DNA from: Coprinellus micaceus
Lineage: Eukaryota > Basidiomycota > Agaricomycetes > Agaricales > Psathyrellaceae
NCBI GenBank assembly: GCA_951394405.1
Contig: OX596338.1
Location: forward strand, 1,798,001-1,862,000
Direction of reading: 5' to 3'
Length of the DNA stretch: 64,000 nt
A program made the translations under genes and the position numbers. The stretch's first letter is position 1, and each line of letters opens with the position of its first letter. Shown piece after piece: positions 37,810 through 49,500 of the stretch. The notes beneath the pieces are model-generated. The model made no database searches. It was not told where the DNA came from and saw only the letters and a list, made by a program, of their open reading frames with translations.

Positions 37810-39170
37810 ATGTCCAGTCTCTGGGACGACGACGTCGTCGAAGATGTTCCCAAACGCCACAAAACTCCCCTCGCGGACTCTGACGCCGAAGACTCTCCGC
37901 GTCCAACGAAGCGGCCACGCCAGACGCTATTCTTGCCAGGGTCAGACGACGAGGACTCGGACCAGCCTGTCGCCAGGTCCAGGACGCGTCCGGCTCCAGT
38001 TGCACCCGACAAGGACCTCGACTTCGACGCGATATTTGGTGACATAGATGACCTGGATGATGACATCGCGTCGAAACCTCTGAAAACTATCAACGCTGAC
38101 GAGCTGGAGCGACAGTTACAGGCTGAGCGGAGGGCAGCCCAGCCACCCTTGACGCCTCATCAGATCCTGTCGAGCTCCCCGGTTAAGGAACAACCGCAGA
38201 AAGGAAAGAAGGGGAAGGAGGAAGATGGAGAGAAGAAGGAAAGGAGGAAACCTGTTCACCTGAACGAAAATCTGCTGGCTGGCGAGAATGGCTTCCCGCA
38301 ACTGATCAAGAGCATCAAGGACTTCAAACCAAAGGGAAAGGGGTACGAGGTACGTCGTGACCTCCATACTACTCCCCGCGGGGTCTAAGAGACTCGATCC
38401 CTAGGCTTCAGACTTGAATCGGTTACTTGGAGTGTACCAGTTCTGGACGCATAGCCTCTATCCCAAGACTCAGTTCCGAGATACAGTCACTCGAATCGAA
38501 AAGCTTTGCCACTCGAAGCGCATGCAGGCAAGCCAACCTATCTCAACCCGTTTCTCAAGCACTCATTGTTTCACAGGTGAAGCTGTCGGTATGGAGAGAC
38601 GAGTTCAAGGGGATCGCCCACGAACCCGATTCCGACTCCGAGGACCAAGGCGAAGACATGGACGCTGAGCCCTCTACCGAGCCCTCACGCCGACAAAGCG
38701 TTGCCCCATCCAACGCTTCCCATCGGAGCTCCTCCCCGCCCGTACCACCAACCTCGCGCGCTCCCTCCACCGCTTCCGAATATGACGACGTATTTGACGA
38801 CGACTTTGAGGAGCTCCTCCAAGCTGAAGGCTCTGCCCCATCAACGAGCATCTCAGCGTCCACATCCGCGTCCAAGTCCACAGCCGCCACCACTACCGAA
38901 GATAATGACCCGTTCTGGGCAGATATGGACATGGATGTCGGGTTGGACGCACACGGGAAACCACCGCCTCCCTCCGCTGCCAAAGACATTGCAATGGACG
39001 GGGATGAGGATATGTGGGGTATTGTAGACCAGGTGAACAAGGAGACCGCATCGAAGGAGACAATCACAGGTCCAGAGAATGTGCCACGACCTAGCATGCC
39101 AGGACCGCCTCCGGACGCACCGCAGTTCGCTGACCCCTCCGAGTGGGATGACATGTACGCGGATGAATGA
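37810..39170 (+). CDS. CSM3: Replication fork protection complex subunit Swi3/Csm3 (Tipin)
   Basis: Csm3/Swi3 pairs with Tof1/Swi1 (Timeless) to stabilise stalled replication forks and signal the S-phase checkpoint. The conserved Swi3 domain covers about 38230-38600: PVHLNENLLAGENGFPQL, then after an intron SDLNRLLGVYQFWTHSLYP and IEKLCHSKRMQ. After the second intron, VKLSVWRDEFKGIAHEPDSD follows. The flanks are long, acidic and Ser/Pro-rich: an N-terminal region with Lys/Arg clusters (possible nuclear import signals) and a C-terminal tail ending PSEWDDMYADE. ATG 37810 lies in a CCACCATG context. Length is about 400 residues, larger than the yeast protein because of the tails. Confidence 0.88.
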
Positions 39171-39296
39171 ATCACAGGTCCCCGGTATTCATTCTACGGT
39201 GATCCATCTACATATATTGATATCCTATAAGGTATACGGAAGAGTCAGACAGCCTCAGCAGGCATAAATCCAATAAACATGAGGTAACAAGAGTCT

Positions 39297-41366
39297 CTAC
39301 TCGAGGTCTTCTGGAGCCCAGAGAACACACCGTCCCGAACCGTTACCTGTTGCAACACGCTCAACAATGTTGGGGTGAGAAGCGGTGACAGCCTGGACAG
39401 CGGTAATCCTTCTTGGGTCAGACAGTCTCTGGACAAGCTCGCCCTTGCAAGAGAAGATGTCCAGGGAGTGGTTCATGTTGCCAACCTGGAAACGCCAAGG
39501 TTAGACTACGCGCACAACATGTGGGAAGGAGTGGGCGCACGGTGAAAAATGGATAAACGTCTGTGTTCTTCGTCCACTGAGCTTTGAGGAGCGAAACCCA
39601 TTTACCCTGAAAGCAAATGAGAGGGTTCCAATCGGGTAAACACGTAACGACGTACCGTCTGCGTGCTGTGTTTGACCTTGCTGAACGGCTGGAACCTTTT
39701 GAAAGGGTCGTCACTGTCCATCGTGGCCTGGTCCAGATCCCACAGCCGCAAGGTATCATCATAGCTCGTACTGAGGATCTGCCTTCCTCTCGGGTCCCAA
39801 TACGCAGCGGTCGCGGACTTGCCGTGCAAGAACTCTGCCCTGAAACTGCGCTTACCCTTTGCAGTTTGCAAGTACTCTTGCACGGTCTCCGTATGGAAGT
39901 CGATCGTTCCAGACGTGCCCGCTTCGTCCGAGGCAGAAGAGTCGTCGCCTAAAGTGCGGGCGGACATAGCCTGCAAGTTCCTGACGTCCCAAACTCTACG
40001 AAAATCGGTGACTTGAAATGGATAGAGAGGGAGGATGAACGCACTTGATGTAGCGAGTGTTGCTCGCCGTCACAATGTATTGAGGGCGCGTGGGGTTGAT
40101 GCTGACGGACCCAATCTTGTTGTCCGAGAGCGCATAGCTGCGCGGCTTAATCTTGCTCTCACGGGGGTCGAGATGCGTCACCCAACCTTGGGAGTCGGAT
40201 ATCCAGAGCTCATTGCCATTGGGAGAAACGTCTATACAGTTGACGAGGTTCTCGGTCGAGAAAAGTTCTCGGGACTGGCTAGTCGTGAATGAGAGGCTAC
40301 GAACAGTGGTATCGTACGAGCCGGTGAAGATCTGCGAAATGAGTTAGTGATGAACGCTTCGGAAGCCAGGGGACTCACATTGTGGGCGTCTATGGGGTCA
40401 AGTTTGACACAGGATATTGAAGACTTGGGGGTAGCCGGCCAGTGCAGCTGGATTCTCCAGTATTTGCCACCTTCACGGTCTTCGTTCGCCTTCAGTTCAC
40501 CATCACCGTCCTCTTCTTCGTCTGGAGGAGCGCGGGCATCCCAAATCCCGAGCTGTCCGCATCGGTCTATTCCACTATTGAGAACGTGATCGTTCAGACT
40601 TCAAGAAGGTACTCACCACCGAAAAAGATTAGATCTTTCGTTACTTCAGGGTGGTACGCCGCGCAGTAGATCCTAGCATCCGTCACCTTTGCCCTCGCCT
40701 TCACAACCAGCTTCCCCATCCTTTGCTTCAGGTCCTCCAGCGCCCTCTCATCCTCCTTGCTATCCTCGAACACCCATTCGTCAAAATTGCCTACACGGTC
40801 CACAGACGTCTTCGACACGAATTTCATAGCCCTGTTCAGGCTCTCCGTGACTTCTGGCCCGTTTTCGATGAGGGCGACCATGTCGAGCCTGTTGTGACGC
40901 GGTTTCTGGGATTGCCGGCGTGCTTCTTCAGCCTTCAGACGTGCCTCTTCTTCCTTTTGACGCAGCTCTTCCTCCTCTCTCTGCAGACCTCATTAATGGC
41001 TCCCGTGTCATTGCGTGGTAGGCACGCACCTCGCGTTTAACCCTCTTCCTGGGGCTCTCATTAGGGTCAACATGCCCCCTCCTCAACCGCGCGCTCTGCC
41101 GCCTGGGCGCTTCTACCTCTGGCTCCCTCTTCCTTTTCTCCCTAGTTCTTGGTTGGATAGGCCTAGCCTTCTTCTCCGCCTTAACCTTGGACGTAGACGG
41201 GAGGCTTTCTACAGCCTGCTTGAGCTCTAATTGTTGGAGCAGTGCCTTATTGCGCGCTATATTCGCTTCACGCTCCAATTCACTGGGGAAGAGTAATAGT
41301 GTAGTGAGTAAACTATGACTGCAGCCAGGATCACTTTGGAGCCTACTATGCTGAGAGCTTCGCCAT
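39297..41366 (-). CDS. CMR1: DNA damage-binding WD repeat protein Cmr1 (WDR76 type)
   Basis: Cmr1 is a chromatin-associated WD40 protein that gathers at intranuclear quality-control sites under replication stress. A short first exon (ATG 41366) spliced across a GTAGGC...CCCAG intron yields MAKLSAYELEREANIARN, the family N-terminus. The next exon holds basic QPRTREKRKREPEVEAPRR and RRQSARLRRGHVDPNE, the usual SxRL motif. WD blades follow: IYCAAYHPEVTKDLIFFGG, QLGIWDARAP, IFTGSYDTTVRSLSF, WISDSQGWVTHLDPRES, YIVTASNTRYIKVWDVRNL and ILSTSYDDTLRLWDLD. The C-terminal blade ends RCVLWAPEDLE. About eight exons. It is tandem with the methyltransferase upstream (170 bp gap). Confidence 0.9.
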
Positions 41367-41536
41367 TGTGCGAGAATACGGTGGACAAGGACACAAACCC
41401 CCGCTGACACCAATGCGTGACAGCACAAATGCGTCCCGTCACAGTCCCGTGATTGGGTGGTCACACTCGCCGCTCTGGCACCGTCTCGGCTCGCGCCAGC
41501 ATTCAAGTCAAGTTATATTCTGGTTCTCGACCAAGT

Positions 41537-42563
41537 CTACTTCTTCTTCGAAGTAACAACCCACGTCTTGTAAGGATACTTGAACAGGCCCTTGTCCTTG
41601 TCGATCCACTGCAAGTCGTCGCCACGTTGCACAATCTCCCGAATCCCCGCCTGGACCTTCGCCTTTTCGTCTGGCAGAAGAACGCTGATGTAGCTCTTGC
41701 TGGAAGCCCTACCGACCACGGTGTCTTCATCAGCCTCCAGGTGGTAACTCCAAATCTTCTCATCTGGATTTCCAAAGTTGCCTTCATACTCAGGAGTCTT
41801 GAAGAAGGCACGCCAGAGCTCGAGACGGAATTGCGGTGTCCCTTGTTCATGCTGCTCGATGAGATCCCTGACTTGTGCCGCCCATCTCTCCGCATCTCTG
41901 ATAGTCATCAACATCCACGCCGACTAAGTCGCGATGAGTTATCGCACCTGTCTTCGAGGTTCCAAATCATGGCCACAACACCCGTCGGCTTCAAGATGCG
42001 CTCGAACTCCTTGGCGGCCTGTTGATGATCGGGGCACCAATGGAAGGCCTGGGATCCTGTTTAAAGCTGAGGAAGGTACACGCAGAACTGCAAAGGCTTA
42101 CCTGCGCAATAACGACCAAGTCTGCCCATCCATCCTCCACCCCCGTTCTATCAAATGTTCCGTTGGAGACCTTGGCCCTCTCGTCTTTCACCGTCTTGGA
42201 GAAGACCGACCTCATACCCTCGCTCGGCTCAACCGCCCGAAGTTCTTTGATACTGGGAGACCATTCCGGGTCGGCGAGGAGTGCCCGAGTGAAAATACCC
42301 GTCCCTGCCCCGATCCTACAGGACATTCAGTGTGTGTTGAAATCCCCATTCTATTCACATACTCGACAATATTATATGGAGCGCCGGACGGAAGAGATTC
42401 TCTGATGTGCTTCAACGCCCAAGGCTGGTAGCGCGGACGAATACTGGGAGAGGTCCAGTTTCAGTAGCGATGGTCATAGAGAGTGGCACTTGAATTACCG
42501 GTCATAGAGATCATTGGTACCAGCGCCGAAACCAGCTTGGGCAACACTGTGAACCGTGGACAT
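41537..42563 (-). CDS. Class I SAM-dependent methyltransferase, small-molecule type
   Basis: The start MSTVHSVAQAGFGAGTNDLY, then YRPRYPPQALKHIRESLP after a short intron, is typical of the Tmt1/Crg1-like methyltransferases. SAM motif I is EIGAGTGIFTRALLADP, followed by AVEPSEGMRSVFS and WADLVVIAQAFHWCPDHQ, with FHW as a family mark. ERILKPTGVVAMIWNLEDR precedes a C-terminal half ending YPYKTWVVTSKKK. Related yeast enzymes methylate trans-aconitate or small toxic acids; the substrate here is not predictable. About 285 residues and five to six exons. It is divergent from the sphingoid-base kinase gene with 174 bp between start codons. Confidence 0.85.
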
Positions 42564-42737
42564 GGGTGTGGTTCGATATCAATCCACTCCATTCTCGTTG
42601 CACTCTATAAGTATCTCGATTGTTCGCCATTCCGGGTATCTGTCTGCAAGATGTGCGTCATACTTAGGATTAGCTAAGCGCCCACTTCGGCTAACACGCG
42701 ACTTGTGCCGGCGGAAACATTTCCGACCAGAACCTCA

Positions 42738-44580
42738 ATGAGCGTCAGTGACACCCGGGTCACTGTCCGCCTCTCCTCATCACACCATAATCTCACCTTC
42801 CACTGGACTGAGAAGGCCCTCTATATCCTCCATGACTTGCACAAGGCTGGCGGTAAGGGCCCCACCCGAAAGCCTAACCTTTGCCCTGTGACTAACTGGC
42901 TTCCAGGCCCCCGGCGTAGTCGCACTCATGATGTCTCGCACCATAATCTACTGAGGGTCGCGTTCGACAGGGCTACGCGAACTGTAACCGTCGCGTATAT
43001 CAAGCCGAAGAAGAAGAAGAAGAAGCCAGTTGCGTCTCTCGTCTTACTAGAGGGGAAGGTCCACGGGGAACTTTTGGACGACACGGTGGAGGCATGGGCG
43101 AACAGTGTTATGCAATCACTATACGAAGGTAAGAGCCTCGTTATACTGCCAGCCGAGCTGTATTATAACATTTCGTAGACCATGGGGTAACGCGATGTAA
43201 GAGACTGCTCGTATTTATCAACCCCCACGGTGGTCAGGTACCCAACCTATCCTCACCGAATGGCCAGGGCAGCTAACGCGAGTTACCCCAGGGGAAAGCT
43301 GTCAAGATATTCAATAAAGCGGTCGAGCCCGTTTTCAAAGCTGCAGGGTCTGCTTTGACGATTGTCCGTACGTGGCCGGTCCTTGCACGAGCGGGAATTG
43401 TTCTTAATACCCACCCACCCACAGATACGGAACGGCAAGGACACGCGTTCGACCATGTCAAAGAATTATCGCTGGGCGACTTCGATGCTATTGTCGCTGT
43501 CTCTGGAGACGGCCTCATCCACGAAATTCTCAATGGACTCGCGCAACACGCAGACCCTCTGACCGCACTGGGTATCCCCCTTGCTCCCATTCCGGCTGGC
43601 TCAGGAAATGGTCTTTCGCTTAACCTGATCGGCGTTGAGCATGGCTTCGATTCTTCTAGCGCTGCCCTAAATGTTGTGAAAGGTATAGACACCCAGTTCC
43701 TATTAAGCAGCGACTGACGTCTGGCCCCCAGGCCGCCCAATGAAGACGGACTTGTTCTCGCTCACGCAGGGTGGCAAGCGCAGTCTCTCTTTCATGTCGC
43801 AGTCTCTGGGATTGATGGCCGATCTTGACCTCGATACTGAACATTTGAGGTGGATGGGGGACACGCGATTTTTCTACGGCATGCTCAGGGGAAGTGAGTA
43901 CAATTTCTCAGACTCGCCGAGATCGCGTACTTAGTCCCTTTTCAGTCGTCACGTTCAATCCCTGCCCTATTCAATTATCAGTGAAAGTAGCGACAGAGGA
44001 CAAGGACACTATGGCCGAAACTCTCCTTTCGCGAAGCAAAGAAAAGACTGGCACCGAAAAGTTGAAGGAGGCAGGCAAACCGGCCGCTGGGGCGCTACCG
44101 GCGCTCAAGTACCTCCCGGATGACGATGAGGGCTGGGTGACATTCGAGGACCCCATTCTCTTCGTCTATGCTGGGCAGGGACCCTATGTTGGCCGTGATT
44201 ATATGGCTTTTCCAGTCTCAGAGCCAGACGATGGCCTCATTGACATCGCCGTGATGCCCGTGACCTCACGAGGGGATATCCTTTCGGCCATAGACGGGGC
44301 TGAAACGGGGTCCAACTTCTGGTTCCCTTCGGTACGTTTCTCATTCAATCGCTACCCCTACACTCGCTGAGGATTATGCGTATAGTTGCGCTACTATAAA
44401 GCACATGCATACCGGGTCAAACCTCTCTCCCCCAAAGGTAATCTTTCTGTGGATGGAGAGCGATTCGCTTTCGAAGAATTCCAAGTGGAGGTCCACCCTC
44501 GCCTAGGAACGTTCCTCAGCTGCTACGGTCGCTACATGGCCGATTTCAAGCCTCGCCCGACCACGGGCCAGGCAAAGTGA
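42738..44580 (+). CDS. LCB4: Sphingoid long-chain base kinase
   Basis: This phosphorylates sphingosine, dihydrosphingosine or phytosphingosine to the 1-phosphate signal lipids. Catalytic-domain marks are LLVFINPHGG (then GKAVKIFNKAVEPVF after an intron), VAVSGDGLIHEILNGL and IPAGSGNGLSLNL. Further conserved parts are SFMSQSLGLMADLDLDTEHL, RFFYGMLRG, FVYAGQGPYVGRDYMAFP and LIDIAVMPVTSRGD. The C-terminus has LSVDGERFAFEEFQVEV. The N-terminal 150 residues include KKKKKKP (about 43012) and lack clear membrane spans. A Lys/Glu/Ala insert of about 50 residues is near 44000-44090. About eight exons; the intron at about 43369-43431 restores TIVHTERQGHAFDHVKEL. Confidence 0.92.
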
Positions 44581-44768
44581 CGCCGCTCTATCTTCCGCCT
44601 TGTCAATCTATCCAAGTTCTAGACATATACCTTTGGTTACCCCTCATTTCTGCTACACCTTGTCTCGATACTAGAGTAGAGTCGAATTACTGCCTTGTTC
44701 GTGGGCGTCGGAAGCTTTCGCCAAGCAACGACAACCAAACTGAACGCGTGACCTCGAAACCTGAACAA

Positions 44769-44818
44769 GCGCCAAACAAGGGGTGGCAGCGATTCAGATC
44801 GGGCGCGTCGATGATGGG
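44769..44818 (+). repeat. Inverted repeat, left arm
   Basis: This 50-bp arm pairs with 46445-46490 on the opposite strand. A 28-bp core (44777-44804) is identical to the reverse complement of 46459-46486. Beyond it there are two mismatches and one 4-bp indel. Confidence 0.9.
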
Positions 44819-44856
44819 GGCTCGAGGCTCGATACCGGAAAGTGTGGAGAATGGAC

Positions 44857-44931
44857 GGAAGAAGAAAAGAAAAGAAAAAATAATTCCAAAAAGGGAAGGA
44901 GGAGGAAGGGAGGAGAAGGAGGAGGGGAAGG
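44857..44931 (+). repeat. Polypurine tract
   Basis: These 75 bp are almost all A/G on the plus strand, broken only by TAATTCC at 44881-44887. The first part is GAAAA-type and the second GGAGGA-type. No function is assigned. Confidence 0.8.
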
Positions 44932-45599
44932 TCAGTTTTGTCCACTGTCGCGCGTCTCCCGGGCTCGGCGTGTGAACGTGACTGTCAAAAGGGGCGCTCT
45001 TCCAAATTCATGGTTTTCGCAATCTTTTAGCTCAGGGTTCCCAATGCGGTGAATAAACCGCGTGCCGCTGTCAAGGATTCCCCTCAGTTGGGAATTTCGG
45101 TAGATTATTGCCCGTTGGGGAACTGGATACCTACTTAGAATTTTGACCCGCTCCGACGCAGGTCTCGTACTACACCTGTGGCCTTCCCGGAGGGTGAAAG
45201 ACGAAGAAATAAAATGAATTTTACATGGGGCACTAACTGGTAGAGAGGTGAGCGATATTCTGGTGGGTGGGTGTCTCCATTGTCCTCAGTACTACCCTGA
45301 ACCCGATGGCAAGCAAGCCAGCCTTTGACGGCTGTGCTGGAGTTGGTGCTCGGGCGAGCGACCGGCAGTGTTACAAACAAACAGCAAACAAAGGTCAAAC
45401 CGCGAAGGTCCGAAAGGTCGTACATGGGCTCATTAAATTTGAGCTAGGGCTGCCTGAGGCCTGAGCAAGAGTCCAAATGCCCAACTTGAAAATGCGCTTG
45501 AAATCAGAAGTCGCGCTGGGTTGTCCAAGCCACATGTGTTGCGCGCCGAGCCCGATCAACTTTCTGATCACCATGGCAGCGCCGGCGTTGAACACACTT

Positions 45600-45704
45600 T
45601 AGGGAGCTCGTTGGTGGCCCGGGATGAAGCCCCGAGACAGATTTGAGATGCCAGTGAGTGCCATGGCTTCATGAGAGCCTAGCAGCGCTCACCAACGGCC
45701 CCTA
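45600..45704. repeat. Imperfect palindrome
   Basis: Outer TAGGG...GTTGGTG (45600-45616) pairs with CACCAAC...CCTA (45690-45704), and inner ATGAAGCC (45624-45631) pairs with GGCTTCAT (45665-45672). The loop is about 33 bp. The arms differ by several bases and an insertion. Confidence 0.55.
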
Positions 45705-46444
45705 GAATGACTGAGGCATCAGGGGATCATCATAGATTTTAGTTTCCCAGCTGCGAATATTTAGTCAGATCACCAGTTTTATGCTCGGAGCAGTATAGAA
45801 TAAATTTGTGCTATTACAGTAAATGTGAGTTGACCCCGAGCCAGCACGATTCTGAATAGGTACACTCGGGGTGGTTAGTTTCTCGACGCGACGCAAGACG
45901 CGAAATGGCACGTGACTCGATGATGTAATGATCGAGCGCTATCCGGTATCCACCACAAATATGGACAGCGAGCCGGGCTCGACCCTGCATGATTGATTTT
46001 CGGGGGATTCCGAAATCACGGCTTGAGCGGCATAGGCCAAACCTGCCTGGAACTCGAGACGCAACGGTGGGAGGGAGAGGACGTACGGGCAACATCTGAG
46101 TGGCAGAAAGGGTTTCTGAAGGGTATTTGCAACCCATGGTAGCGTGGAATTTGCCAGGGAATGCCTTAGTGGTGGTAGGTGGCCTCAGCAGGTCGCGCAC
46201 CAAACCACCTTCCAATGTGAGGGGGATCCAGGAGCTCTGAAGGCCCAAATTGCGGCTGAGAGGTGAGGTATTGATCTAGTTTTCAGTAGGTCTTGTCCTC
46301 GTAGTGGAATTTGGTAGTTTAATGGGTTGTAAGTAGCTGTCGAGACAGAGGTCGAATGGGTGTGCCGAGTGCTCGGCAGGGAATGGCTGAGCCAAACATA
46401 CGCAACGGCATCCATATATGGGCAGTTCTCACGACCCCCCCCCT

Positions 46445-46490
46445 CCCATCATTGACGTGCCCGATCTGAATCGCTGCCACCCCTTGGCGC
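46445..46490 (-). repeat. Inverted repeat, right arm
   Basis: This is the partner of 44769-44818 in reverse orientation, ending 40 bp upstream of the NUP133 start codon. Confidence 0.9.
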
Positions 46491-46530
46491 CAAAACGAAT
46501 CTCTGCAGCTCTGGTCACTGGGTCCACCCA

Positions 46531-49500
46531 ATGGCAACGTTCTCTCCATCCCCCGGGCCTCGACGTTCCAGCCGCTTTCAGCAAAGAGCGGGCTCTCCAA
46601 GTAGACGGTCCCAGCGCCAACCCGCTTCGCGTCTTGCAAGTCCGCCGCTCCCTGGACGGTCTCTCTACCCCCAATCCAGCATCCAGAATGTCATGGACGT
46701 CGACGATGCCACATCTGTGCAGTCGGATTCTCCTTCTTTTCCCGAGGTGACGACGTACGCAAAGACTGATGAACTGGCTGTGACGTTCTATGCCAACCTG
46801 CCCATCGAGGTCAAGCAGGTTTTGAGGAACACAGGTGAGCCGTGTGTCTCGTTTTTCCTGCGAATGGGCTTTTAAATTAGTCGTTCCAAGACTTCTACAA
46901 GACCGCGTACATGGGAGGGATAGACACCCTTTCTGGGTTTGCGGTCATCGCATCGTCCAGGACTTGCTTTGTTTGGCAGCACGCCCAGGTATGCAGCCCA
47001 AATCGTCTCCTCGCATCAGTCATAACAAGTGAACAGGCTATCAGAGGCACCCCGACGTGTTACATCTTCGTTTGCCCTCCAGAAAGCGACCTCCTCCACC
47101 CTCCGTTCCACGCACTCGTTCCTCATGGCGCCTCACAAGAACCTGGCCTAATCCTCCTGTCGCACTCTGGACACGTACGATTCTGGCAGAGCATTGGCAT
47201 GGGTCTCGCAGGAGGAGAAAACTTTGCTCCTTTCGACCTCAACCTGAGGGAAGGAGAATCGGTCACGAACCTCACTCGCGTCGATGTGCGTCACAAAGTT
47301 TCCTATCCCATTGCTCAACTGACCCGAATCTCAGAACCAACTTTATGTCGCGTCCACATCTCACGGTAGCCTCTACCGCATCGCCCTGTCTTCAACTGGA
47401 GGAAAGTACCACCTCGCCACCCGCCTCTTCTCCCGGCCTCCTGCTGCACGCGGTCTTTTCTCGTTCCTTGGATCCTCGTCGTCGACTCTGCACGACCTCA
47501 ACCCTCACTACATTCGTTCGATTGCACTCGGACACCAATCACCCATTGGCGAAAGGGAGGTGTGGGCGCTAGGTGAAGAGCGGATACAGAAGTGGATTTT
47601 GAAGGCAGAGGGATGGGAGGAGAAGGTCGTTGACGAGAACCTTTCAGAGGCTGTCAAGATGGTGTTGGAGGATTCGCAAACTGTGTCTGAGGGAGAGATG
47701 GACTTGGAGTTGCTGGACTTGGCTATCAATGAGTAAGTATTCTTACTTGTGCGACCGATTGACCTCACCCTTTCGCTAGTGCTGGTTCCTTCATCGTTCT
47801 CGTTTCCTACGCAGGCAAGGAGGAGAGTGGTAATCTTCGACGGTTGTATGCTTTGGTCCAGCTCGAGCTGGTCGGCAAGACTTTCACCGTCTTGCATGTC
47901 AAACCTGTTCCTTACCAGAATGTGGGCATTACGGATCGCTCTAATGCGTGGATACAAAGCTAAACTTGCCTTCAGACTTCCGCACCTACAGCACCAGTCG
48001 TTCCTCGTATCCAACTCCTGCTCTCTGGAGCCATCGTGAGCGTCGAATTCGGAGACACCGTGGCCTTTTGCTCGGAAGAGTCCGAGTACCAGGACCGCAT
48101 TCAGCTCAAATCTCAGGCAGATAGGACTTTGGGCGTTGGTGTGCACCAGGGTAACAACTCGCTGTTGGTTTTGACTGCGTCCAGCATGATGCAAGTGCAG
48201 CTCTCTTTGGACAAGATTCGGCGCTTCAGTCCTCAGACTGGACGAACGAACCTCATCAAGTCGATTATGATGCAAGCTATCCTGTATGGGTCATTGCCTG
48301 AGGTGAGCGGTTATGTTGCCTACATCCGCACGCCAATCGATTCCAAATCTTGTACGCAGAACCCACTGTATTTTAGCTTCCCCCCTCAGGTTGACGAGGA
48401 AAGCTTGATGCGAGGCGCTGAACAACTTAGTCAAGCCGTCCTGCGATCCGACCCTGAGGTCGTGCGGCGGAATCATGACCTTACGGCCCAGTTGAATAGC
48501 CGCAGGGACAGGCTGAGTTGGCTAATTAGCTTCATCAGTGAAAACCAGGTTCAGGGCAAGATGAGCCAGAGGTCGAAGCAGAGGCTGGCCACCGACGCCG
48601 AGAAGTTGCACGCTGCAGAGAGTCTTTGGAAGGCGTATAACGAGTTGCTAGAGTATGTTTTATTCAGCTTCCACGTGCAGGGTGTGGCTGATTGTTCGCT
48701 GATTAGAACCTCTCCAAAGTTTACCGTGCTGAACGATTGCGTGCACGCATATATGGTGGAGCTTGGCGAGCTCAAGCATGAAGATGTTATGCGCGCGTTT
48801 TTCCGCACTAGGGTCGCTGAACTCGGTCGCCTGATTCGCAAAGTAGTGGAGGTCATCAAAATGTCGGCCGAGCAGACGAAGAGGGACGTTTACCAGCTCC
48901 TTCCTGAAGCTAACCAAATCGTGATAGTAAGTCATTCCAGTATTATCCCCGTCTCATGTCTCCCCTGACCTCAAATATTCATGGGCTCCCTGTAACAGGT
49001 CACCCTTCACGCCGCCTTTGACTACCGTAGTACCAACCACACCGGGTACGGCCTTCAGGCGCCCATGATCTCCGCCTGGACTTCACGTCCCGGCACCATC
49101 GACATTGTTCTCTCCCTCTTCGACCTCACCACCAAAGCTTTCGATGCCGCCGCCGCCGGTTCCATCTCTCTCACCGAGACTGCGTTGAACGAGCAGCTCC
49201 CCCAACTCGCCGCGCTGCTTTTCGAATGCGTATCAGAGAGACTGCAGTGGCTGTCAAGCCCTGCCGGTGCAGACGAGCCGAACGTGGGTCAGGAGAGAGA
49301 GGAACTGGAGCAGAGGTTCGCGAGTTTGCGACCTGAGGTTTTAGAGACGCTGCGTGAGTCTTCCTCCTCGCTGTCATTAGTGTCCACGTGCGGTTAATGC
49401 TAACCTGACACCAAATGTATAGGAAGAACGGGCCGTCAGGGCCACGCCTTCGCGCTCGCCGAGCGCTACAGCGATTTCGCCAGCCTTGTTGCCCTCTGCC

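Larger units (their letters stand above)
44581..46530. other. Large gene-free region framed by an inverted repeat
   Basis: These 1.95 kb between the LCB4 stop and the NUP133 start have no frame resembling a known protein. They contain a near-identical inverted repeat pair (44769-44818 and 46445-46490), a purine tract (44857-44931) and an imperfect palindrome (45600-45704). In a window where most gaps are 13-600 bp, this is the emptiest stretch. It may be an old non-coding insertion. Confidence 0.6.
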
